Below are positions 37,196 to 49,100 of a stretch of 64,000 nucleotides of DNA, one piece after another. Source of the stretch: Combretum micranthum (lineage: Eukaryota > Streptophyta > Magnoliopsida > Myrtales > Combretaceae); NCBI GenBank assembly GCA_024138025.1, contig JAMXBD010000064.1, positions 620,001 through 684,000 on the forward strand, in the 5' to 3' direction. Each line of letters opens with the position of its first letter. Position 1 is the first letter of the stretch. A program made the translations under genes and the position numbers. The notes under the pieces are model-generated. The model ran no database searches and was not told where the DNA came from. It was given only the letters and a program-made list of their open reading frames with translations.

Positions 37196-40100
37196 ATGGC
37201 TGTCGATGACCTTCCTTTGTACGAGATAATACCTCGTAAAAATCATGTGAAGAAAGCAACAGAGGTCACCTTGCTCTGTCTTCTCTTATCACTTCTCATA
37301 TATCGATTGATACATCTGAAGGATGGAGGGTTCATATGGTTTTTGGCTTTCTTGTGTGAATCTTGGTTTACTTTCATCTGGGCTCTTGTTGTTAACATCA
37401 AATGGACTCAGGTTCTCTACAAAACTTATCCACAACGTCTTCTCGAAAGGTAATATAGAAAAAATTTTCGATTGGAACTCATAAACTTTCTGATGATACG
37501 TGGTTCAATATTTATATTGATATTTTTACTTTAAAGATCGAGTCCTCGCAAGTATTTTATGCTTGATGATGGATTTCCGTTCTTTTCCGTTAATAGCGAT
37601 TTTGTAAAATCATTATACACGGGAAAACATTCAATGGTTACTTTACATCATAAGTGATAACTACATTCGCATAACAAAAAAATCATCAGCAAATTACTCA
37701 ATATAATATATACGTGTTGAGATTCAAGAATCGTATATAGTATTTCATTGGGATGCATGTTACGTCCAAAATAAGGTATAAAAGGACCTTTTGTTCATTG
37801 TTTTATGGACAATCAAGTTTACAGTAGTAAATAAATATTTGTTACGGCCAAAAAATATAATAATAAATATTAGTTTAGTAAGAGTGTTATTTAGTGATCC
37901 CAAGTCACAACATAATGATTGAGTATGTGGGTAAATTGATATTTATAAAAAAGACTTAATCGAAAATCGTGATGATATATGCAAAAGTAGGGTTCAGTAA
38001 TGTGTGGTCTTTATTCTGAGTTCATTTAATAAAAATATTTTTTTTGCAAACTACATGAGACAAAATTGTATTCGTGTTGCCGAGTTGGGCGTGCTTGGGG
38101 ACAATTTACTTTACCATTTTAGATAATATCGAAATCACTATCTGGAGATTTTGACCGTTTCAAATGAAATTTAAATTTATCTAAAATTATTTGATATTAT
38201 ATTTAATCGAACTTTACCTGTCAATTATACGCAAGAAGATTGAATTTGTTGAACATAATCAAACGAATTTTTATTTATCAAACCTAATGCTTCTGCCATC
38301 CTTAAAAAGATTATTCACGATCGTAGATCTAAACAATTAGAGACGTGTTATTAAATTTAATAAAGTTTAGTTAAAAAATATTTAATCAACTTTAAAATCT
38401 ATTTGGAGATAGTTGGAAAAGAGTTTTAAAAATCAGATGGTATTTTTGACGATCTCTTCTTTTCCATAATTTAATACTCAAATTTGTACGTATTCCAAAT
38501 TCTGAAGGAAGATCGAACTTCCTCCGGTGGACATGTTTGTGACCACGGCGGACCCGGTGCTAGAACCACCTATAATTACGGTGAACACGGTGCTGTCGCT
38601 GATGGCGGTGGATTATCCGGAGGACAAGTTGGCTTGCTACGTTTCCGACGACGGTTGCTCGCCGGTGACATATTTTGCATTAGTGGAAGCAGCTAAATTT
38701 GCCAAACTCTGGGTTCCCTTTTGTAAGAAGTACAACATACCAGTTAGAGCCCCGTTTCGTTATTTCACTGGTGATGACCCTATGCCGCCATCGGATGGGG
38801 ATGTCAGTGGCTCTTTGGAATTTCAGCATGCGTGGAAAGCAATGAAGGTAAATATTATTACACGTTCCTTATAGGGAGGAAATCAGGCATGTAGTCCTAA
38901 TAAAATCTGAAATAGTTTGATCGTAACTAAAAATAGTCTTGATTGTTATTTAGTAGGTTAATATTATAAATGGTACTTAAATTTTAGTAAAATATATTAT
39001 TAGATGGTAAAATTTTAAAATTGATTAATTTAATTTAAAAAAATTATGAACACCATCAATATCTTAATCATATCAGTTATTAGTTAAAAACATGTGACAT
39101 ATGATGATTATGTTGGCTAATTTAACAAGAATATTATTGATATACATGAATAGTTATTTTAAATATAAAATTAATTAATGACAATGTTTAATTTTAGATA
39201 TATAATTACATATTTTATTAAAATTTAAATATCATTGCTAATTTAATCTTATTTATTTACTTCTCCATATGGTGATATTTAAACACTGGAAAAAGTTATT
39301 GGATATCTCAGGAAAGATGGTTAAAATACTAAATTGAGATTTCTACTTTTCCATGGTCCTTGTTTTTACCTCAAGTGTGTAATATATGTGAAATTTCAGG
39401 GTGAGTACGAACAGCTGAGCAGAAAGATAGAAGAAGCCAGCCGACAACCGGTCCCTAATGATCTTACTGGAGACTTGGCACCTTTCTCCCATGCTGACCG
39501 TAGGAATCATGCTTCCATTGTTAAGGTAAGTTTATTTTTTTCATGATATTTTAAATGGCCAAGCGGTCTAATGCGTGTGTTTATTGGTTGATTTCTATAC
39601 TTAAAACCTCTATTGAATTCTTAAAATGATAAAACCGGCAACTCAGAATATTTTCCTTTCTATCTTTTTCTTTTTTTTTTTTTTTTAAATTGTAGAATAC
39701 GACGATATATTTTATGTTTATCTTACTTGGTCACATCATACTTGCGTGCAATGGTTAAACTCGAAAAAAAGATGAATATTACGTGCATCTCAACTTTTAG
39801 AGTGTAGAATGTTAGCTTGTTTGTAATTATATCCTTTACTTGGTCACTTGGTCAATTCGGATAGAAATCAAGTTTGGAAAACAATAACAAATTTGTACAT
39901 TAATACGAAAAAATTACTAGGTATTGTATGGGAGATAAGATTTTACAACTTAGTATATTTTAAGGAATGTAATTGTAGCAACATTAATATCCGAAAATCT
40001 TACTCGATCGGATACGGTTGGAATGTATGAGTTTGTGATTTTATATTTTTTTCTTAATTAAAATGGATGTAAAATTGATTAGGTGCAGATTTTAGATTGA

Positions 40101-43100
40101 ATTATTAATTTGGATGTATGATTTTACACGTTTATAATTTTACTGATTTTGTACGATTTTATACGATTCTATTTATTTTAGTGAATAGTAAACTCACGAT
40201 TTCAATAACCATGGTTTAAGGTATAAATTTCTTGGAATTTGCTCTTCTAAAGTATGAGTATAAGATCTTCATATCTTATATTTACTTTGAAACCTCTGAT
40301 ATACTATAGATGGTACAGATTCTAGGGTATCATGTGTTTACTCTTATCACATATTATATAATAATTTTAATATATAATAAATAATATTTCATTTTTTATT
40401 TTTCAATCACTTCTATTTAAGATTATAATCTATAGACTACATTCTAAAAAGTTCTATTATAGAAGAATTTGTACTATTCTATTCTCTTATTTCAGAAGAA
40501 TTACAGTTGTATGTACCTAAGTGGAATTCCAAAATTATTTAAAGATTTTTATATTGTAATACTAATTAACATAGAAGTAGCTCCAAGGTTTTAATCTTGA
40601 AATTTAGGGCAAATTTTATAATTTTATTTAATGTCTCATGAATAGGTTATGTAGATATTTGTTGTAGATTTCAACTTTCATGCATAAACAAATGCTGTAT
40701 ATTGTAGAACTTGTGATATTGATAAATTACTTTTTAAATTTCTTTCTACTTCTTGTACATATTGAACATATTACAATGAAGTAGTGTTACATATTATATA
40801 ACACAATATGAAATATTATATACTTGAAGTTTTAAAAGAAAAAAAAAATATATAGAGATTTTGTAAAAAAGTGTTTTGAGTTCTGTAGGTATAGAGTGGA
40901 TACAATGTGCTCTATGATAGGGTCCAAATACAAAATTTAATATCCTTTGTATCCAACCCACCTATACTCGCTTACCATTGGTATTCGAGGTGTATCTTAA
41001 ATTTTTATTATTTAATAATGATTTTGAGGTTCTAATAATTGTGTAGTTGTTACATATATATTATTAAGTGTAAATCATAAAATTGGTACTTGAGCTTTGC
41101 ATAAATATTTAATTTGATCTCTAATTTTAAAATGATCAATTTTGCATCCAATCAAACTTTTCATTGCTATTCTTTCAATCCTATTAATATTGTTTGTTTT
41201 GTTCTTTAACGTGAAAAAAACATCTCATGAAAAGTAGATGATATTAAGAGAAATGGTAAAGTTTCAACAATATATAATAATCTCTATTAAATTAGCAAAC
41301 TGATTAAACAATGTTAAAAAGATAATAAAACTAATTATTAAATGTTTGATTTAGTATTAAATTAATTACTTTAAAATTCATTTGTAAGTGCTTAGAAATG
41401 TGTTTGCATCTATTTGATTATTCAAAGGATATATTACACCTTTATTAAAAATTAAAGGTGAAAGGATATAATACAAAAATAAAAACCTAGAAATTATCGT
41501 TACCCATGTTGAGAAAAATTAATATGTTTATATGTGTGTGTGTGTGTGTGTATGCGCGCGCTTGATATAACGCTTATGATGCAATTGGGTGGGTTTTTAT
41601 AGAGTATTTGATCTATCCAACCCAATAAATACTTATAGGGTACTATCAAATAGGGTTCCAATGGGTTTTGAGATTATTGACAAAAATCCTATAGGGTTTG
41701 CAATGGGTTTCGGGGCAAATTTAAAGCCTGTTGGGAACCCGAACCCATTAGGAATATATATAAACGTGTATATTACATATGGACTATAGCTATTACTATG
41801 CACGTACACCTATCAGAAAGAAAACATTTAAGAAAGCCCTAAACCTAAAATCTATTCACTCTTCTATTTTTGGTTTGTCAATCTCACTCAACTTGAGAAG
41901 GTAATTTGATTGACACGAGGGCTCAATGGTCAAATTAGCAAATTTTTAAAAAAAGAGTGGCCTTTAAATCCATTGGTAGTTTGCATAGTAAAAATTCTAA
42001 ATTTCTACTAGCTTACTATCATTGATATAACAAAGTATGAAATTAATGGTTTATTGTTGGTTGCAAATTAGCTAGAGTAATTGACATTGTCAAGCTTATC
42101 ACATGGACGTGGATGAATATGGAGGAAAACCCTGTCAGGTTTGGAATCGGTACCCTGCAGGTTTATCAAGCAGGTTTTAGCTTTATTAACAAAAACCCTA
42201 TAGGGTTTGAGATAGCCTTCAGAAACCCTATAAAATATCGGGTTCAATTTCAGGTTTTATAAAACTTGTCTCAAACTTGTTCCGCTTGCATTCCTAATAA
42301 CACTGCTACTTACTTTGAGAGGTTATCGATATGATTGGAGAGAGATGGCTAAATCTATTAACAGATAAGTATAGGAAGTTGTAGGAAAGAGAACATTATA
42401 ATTAATAATAAAATAGTATTATTTAGGTTGGAGGTACAAAGTGAGATCTATACCATCGAAATTATCCATAGAATGTATAGGAAGGCTCGTTGACCTCTTT
42501 TGTCATTGAAGAATGTACATAAAAAGTCCCATGGTTTGATCAACAATAATATCATGCTACTTGGTAGCTATCATCTAAATTTGAACCTATACTAGTTGTT
42601 ATAGTGTAAGTGTGAGGCTGGAAAAATCCTACGTAGAAAATATAAGATTTATGTGAAGGGTTTATAAGAGGGAAGGCTCATTAACCTAACACCTCAAGGT
42701 TTTGAGTTATAGATGGTATTAAACCCATTAGTATATTCTTTTACTAAGCTTGTTTGAAGAATTTCTCCTTGTTAAAGTTCTTCCTCTCTTGAAAATTGGT
42801 ATAAGAGCCGATGGTTCGGCTGAAATTTTCCATGGTTGGTTCTCTATATGGAAAGAAGAGTTTTGTGGTGTGACTCGTTTGTGAAACCCTTTTATATATA
42901 ATGAGGAGTAAGGAGTAGACAACTCATAAAACGGGTTTAATGAAGTCAATTTAACAAGCTTACTGAGGGAGAGTGTGACCTAGCCCATTGTGGAGACTCA
43001 GACTTGAAGGGGAGATTTGTTGTAGTGAAAGTGTGAGGTTGGAAAAATGTCACATAGAGAATATGAGACTCATGTGAAGAGTTTATAAGAGGAAATGACT

Positions 43101-46100
43101 TAAAGGCTTTGGGCTATAAATGGTATTAAGTCCATTAGTGTATTCCTTCACTAAGCCCATTTGAAGAATTTTTCCTCGTTAATGGCTTTCTCCTCTCCTA
43201 ACACTAGTTTTCGATTATCATCCAAATTCCAAACCATACCAAAGTTTCTATCAATGGAGATAGGATGGTAGCAAGTTTTCTTATAAGATATATTAGAGAA
43301 AACAAAAAATTAAAACAAAAAAGAACCTCAAAGAAAGTATGACAAATTTATATTTAACCCTTTATAGGTACTTAAGAGTTAGGATTACCCATTAACACTT
43401 CCTTTCTTTAAAAAATTTCACAAAGATTACAGGAAATAATAGTTATGTCTCTTTTTTTTTAGTTAATTATAAAAAAGTGATGTGTTTTGATCATTTTGCA
43501 ATTAGCTGACTTGAGTTTATTTTTTTTTTAATAAATAAGTGATTCGTAAAAAGTTCCGTTTTGTCCCATCCAAAAGAATTTGTTAGTTACCACATGTTAG
43601 TCATGTGCTGTGTAAAAAAAAAAAAAAAAAAAAGACAAGCCTCCGTCTTTCTTCTCTCAGTTATAGAAACAACAACCATAACTCTCACAAAGTACAAGGA
43701 CATTCTTCTTCCTTAGGATCTCTCTCTCTAAGCGATTTTTAACCTCCCAACTACCTTGTGTCAAATAGTATCAAAAGCCACTTAATCAATATCCATCACT
43801 GCCGCATCAAATTCAAGCAAATGCCAATTGCTACAAACGGAAGCTTAAACATCCATCATATCCCACTCATTAAAGCTCTACAAACCACCTAATCAACTTA
43901 GTAGACCTAACGTTGCAATAGCCACACAAGCTTCGATCTCCACCAAGTGGCCTACATTGAACAACTAACATGCGGTCGCCAGATCGAGATGATGGCGCAA
44001 ATTAAAAATGGAAGCTAATGAAAGAGACAAAAATAAAGAAGAGATTTTCACCTTTGGATTGGTAGAAGGAGTAGGTGTCATCTTGTGATGGTACTTCTTT
44101 AATGGTTTCCTTCGATGATGGTGTGAGCTTCCTCTTCGAGTGTGCAATTGAGGCAAGCTTCCTTTTCAAGTGTGCGATTTGGGTTTCAATTAGGAGGCTC
44201 TGCAATAAATTGAGGGGTTAGGGTTTTTCCATTGGAGTGTGTTTTTGGGTGAGAAACGAGCATTGTAATTGTTGTTTTAGTAATTGATTAGAAGAAGAAA
44301 CAAAGAGAGAAAGAGTTGTCTTTTCCTTAACACGCATGTGACTAATATGTGCCAATTAATGGACGAAACTTTTCATGAGTCACTCATTTGTGAAAAAAAA
44401 AAAAGAACCCTTAGATCAGTTTATTATAAAATAGTCAAAACACATGCCAGTTTTTTGTAATGAACTTTTTTTTTTCCATTAAAACTTGCAAAAGGTTTTA
44501 CGTCCATCTAAAAGTTTTCTATCAATGCCTTACGACTTGATAAAAATAGAGGAAAAAAAGGTTAATGGTTTGTTAACTTTTCATCTGTTTGGTATTCATT
44601 TAGATGTCTCACTGAATGTAGATGTTTGTTATAAACAGTTTGAAAAAAAAAAAATGCAAACTTAATTACTCATATACAAATTAAATATACGTAATAGAGA
44701 TGATATAGATAAAATATACGTGTAAATTAGATAATATGAGAAATAAACAATTCGAAGGTATACTCAATTGACTTTGAAACTTTCAGATGAAAAATGAATT
44801 CATATGAGTTACCTTGTTGTGATATTTAATGGTAGAAATATGACTTTATACCTTCTCAAGATTTTTAGTTTCTGATAAATGAGTTTTTAATTGAACACAT
44901 TTTATGAATTTGTATCTTCCTTGTTCTTTTTTTTTTTTCCCCAATTAGAACGAAGAAGAGAAAAGCCATATTTTAAACATCATTTATACCATCGGCGTTA
45001 CAATACCTCGGCGAGATTGCATCTTTAGCTTTAGAAGAAAATGAATTTCATAAAAACGCAATTAAAAGAAGACCTAGAAGCACAATATTATTTAAAATCT
45101 TGCTAGAAGGAATAGTAGAAAATTATCAAATTGCAACACTATCAGACAAATTTTATTCGCTGTTATTGGTTGCTTTGCTGTGAAAGATAGAAAAATAGGT
45201 AGATTTTCACTTATTTTAATATGACCTTCCATTGAAATTTAGAGTTTGTTTGGATAGTCTATTTTTTAATGGTTTTTATATTGATATCTGTATCATGTAT
45301 ATCTTATATCTATATCTAATTTTTTTAATAAGTTTTATGAGTAAAATATCTATTTTTCATCGGTATTTATTTTTTGATAAATAATATGTTTAAAAATTAA
45401 AAAAATTTAAGCCAAAACCACGTGAAATGACGAAATAATAAACCCTTATTAATATTTCACACACTCGATGAAGGTCTTAGTAAAAAAAAATTGTTAGGAT
45501 TCACTTTTTATACTTCCACTGCTTTTGTTATAGATATCTTAACTATTTGATGTTATTTGAACCCAACATACTTTGCAAGTTGCTAGCTGGTACACAGTTT
45601 GTGATACAAGTAGATTCTCGTACGTTGGTTCTGACAATTACAAGCATGATGTAATTTTATTATTTAAATATATATTACATTTATCATTTCAAATGTCTAA
45701 CATTATTTCTACATTTATAAACGTGATATATCATTTAGAAAAATTTATACTCCTTAAAAATTTTGATGATGCAATAGCATTTACTAAACATGTATGGTAA
45801 GAGGTTTTCCAAACATTTTCTACCAATTATAGTGTAAAGCTTTGGAAAATTCTACCATCCAATTTGAATAAAATAATGTTTGTATTAAAATACTAATTGC
45901 ACATTTTATAAAAAGTAAATATATAATGGAAAATTTATTTATTTTGATTTCTTAATAAATCTCTCAAAATATCAATTAGTATTTTTTTTTATCTTTTTTT
46001 CTTAAGATTATATCAGAGAATAAGGAAGGTGTTGAAGGAGCAGGATTGCCTCATTTGATCTACATTTCAAGGGAAAAGCGACCCGAGCATCCACATAACT

Positions 46101-49100
46101 ATAAGGCTGGCGCTATGAATGTTCTGGTGATACTTATATTCTATTTTCTTTTATTGTAGTTTAATTTCTAGGAGGAAAAAAAAAGGAAGCAAAAACAGAA
46201 TTAAAATTCTTGAGAAATAATATGGAGAAGTAAAACTTATTACTCCGATTAGTTGCATATGAAACGGCTTGAGTGATGAATTTAAAATATGTCAAATAAT
46301 ACTTATGTATCCTCACCTCAATCATGGCTTGATTGTTGGATTATAATTTCAAGGTAGATATGTAAATATATTAAATATTGAAAAAATAAAGTTATTTCTT
46401 TGGTGATGTGAAAAAAGTTCAATCCTTATTATATATAGTAATAGCAACTCCAAGGAATAGCAATTCTAGAGAATAGTCAATTAAATGTAGGAATATATCT
46501 ATAGGAATGAAATAGCTACTCTATCTCATGTGTATATTTTTATTTATCAGCATTTATCTATTTTTTTATTTTTATTTAAGTCTTTATCGTTTTAAAAATC
46601 ATGCAAAAAATAAATAAATAAATAAAAACTTCCATTTACTTGTGCTAAATTTTCTATCCATCTTGGTATGTGTAAGTTTCAGGTTGATATACAATGATAA
46701 AATAATAAAAAGCACTATTATATATATATATATATATATATTCTATTACAAAATATAATAACAACCAAACAATAAGATACATTATAATAAAATAAAGGTG
46801 AGAGTTTAGTAATCGTTACTTTAGCCAATCACTTTAAGTTTAATGAGAAGTTAACCCATGTCAAAAAAATGAAAGAAAATTAAATAGAGTTGAAGGACAG
46901 TTCTCATTTTCCTAAAATTAAGAAAACATTGAGGACCCTAAGAGGAGAAAAGGTTTATAGAATCAAATTATAAAAAAAAAAATGGTTAACATTAAGTATT
47001 TAACATATATTTTTATTAAGTTCATCTTCATAACCATTATTGGTCTCTCTAAACCTTTAAAATATGATGTTACCTTTAATTACGTTTTCAAAATATTCAT
47101 ACTTCTCAAAATAAAAGTCCATTGTTGCTAAAAGAGCCATAATAAGGAATGCTTTTAGAATTTTACCAAATATTCAACGATATATGATTATCATCAAAAG
47201 TTAATGACTTAAGCACGTGTTGGTACTCTACAGGGTCCATTCGATTACTTATAAGATGTATATCCTACTTAGCTCAATTTTATATTAAGTGCTTGATCAT
47301 ACTTAAGAAGGGACCTTAGTTGTTAAAAGGTATGCACTTCAAAGAATTCTAAAGAGTTCTACTGACATCTTTTTGATATGATAAACCTAAAAATTGGTAG
47401 TTCTCTTATTCCTAAACTAGAAATGGTTAAAACTAGATGCACATCATCAATAAAAATTTCATCCCATATTATTCTATTTTATTTGAGTGCCTTGTATCCA
47501 TATGCAAAAATGCATGCAATACCATATTCTTTTTGTTGTTATTGATTTTCTCATGATTGTTATGAACAGTGTAGGGTTTCAGGAATCATGACCAATGCAC
47601 CATTCATGTTGAATGTGGACTGCGATATGTATGCAAATAATCCTCAAACTTTTCAGTATGCCATGTGCATACTTCTCGGCTCAAAATCTGAAAGAGAGAG
47701 CGGTTTTGTTCAATTTCCACAGTTATTTTATGACGATCAGATAGATGATCCATTTGGAAACCAACTTGTGGTTTTACATGAAGTATGCACACTAAAATTT
47801 ATCTTTGTTAATATTTATTGAATAACTTAGGCAAAAAGAGACTAATATTCATTTTCTCTTCTAATGAATTCACCCCATAATTCTAGTATGTGGGGCGTGG
47901 AATAGTGGGAATTCAAGGACCTTTTTACTCAGGGTCTGGGTGCTTTCATCGTCGCAGAGCTATTTATGGATCATGGCCAAATGATGAAGTCAAACAAAAG
48001 AAAAAAGTTCCTGCAAAATATGGTAAAATTTTATAATATATATTGAAATTATACTAATGATTAGGTGAAATGGATTTTACTTTTGTCTTGTATAACTTTC
48101 ATGCTTCAAACCATTTCTAAAGCATAACAGTGCCATCACTATTTTCGATCTCTTTAACAGCAATATCTGGGCTTTAGTGACCATGAGTAAGGTGTGTGTA
48201 TATATATATAGAGATATATTTGATAGTTTATAAGAAATGAAGTCACATTTTGGAAGTTTATGTGGTCTATATCTAATTAACCAATAGATTTGAGACATGA
48301 GGGTGTATCTTCAATTATTTCTAAATTCTTTTTTATTTCTTTACTTTCTGTTTATGTTCTTTGCTTCTTCTCTTTTTGCCCTCTTAATTTGATATAGGAA
48401 AAGCTACTTATAAAGAAGAAATTCTCAAAGGAATAGGAAGTTCAAAGGAGCTAATTCATTCAGCTGCTCTTGCTTTGAATGGTATTAGAGGATCTCAAAG
48501 CAATGATCTTTCTACCTATCTTAAGGCAGCGCATCTTGTGGCAGATTGTGAATATGAATATGACACAAAATGGGGCAGAGAAGTAAGACTTTTATTTGTT
48601 TTTTAAATCGATATTGTTGGACTTATTCATTTATTTCTCTTTCTCCCTTGTTCTATAACTTTAATGCCATGATTTATGTGTGTGAATGAATGCAAAATGA
48701 AAATGCAATTTTGATTTCTACTCCTTTTCTTATGTTCAAAAGCGTTTAGATGTTGAAATCGCAATTCTTTGAAGTCGGTCAATCTAACTTTAGGGGAAAC
48801 ATGATTTTGCATTGTCCTCATTACTAGAAATTATTAAAATTTAATATAGGGAAAATTTCATTGAAAGGTATTAGCATTTGAAGGTAAGTTCATTTAAGAT
48901 ATTAATTTTTAGTGGTTAAATAGAAAAATCAACATGTATGGATAATTCATTTAAGGTATCAATATTTCAAGTGATTAAAAATGAGAATTAAAATTTGCAA
49001 AATGAGCCAAATAATGTATTCATAATTGACTATAAAAGAAAATTAAGAAAACTTAATTAAAAAGGATTTCAAATTGGTAACTTGATCGAGCTTTGTGATA

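Larger units (their letters stand above)
39526..46006 (+). other. Intron 3 of Csl copy 1, 6.5 kb, repeat-filled
   Basis: It is bounded by AAG|GTAAG and TTAAG|ATT. It holds a degraded TTAGGGGT-type element (about 40210-40990), a TG/GC microsatellite (41534-41551), a block with ACCCTATAGGGTTT motifs (about 41580-42290), a TRIM (42597-43203) and a long-TIR element (about 43455-44465). The framework sequence is shared with copy 2. No exon-like conserved frame was found inside. Confidence 0.75.

Noticed and set aside
39550..39580. tRNA-like text TGGCCAAGCGGTCTAATGCG
   Set aside because: It resembles a Leu/Ser tRNA A box, but no B box or acceptor stem follows, and the copy 2 equivalent (about 58890) has lost the resemblance.
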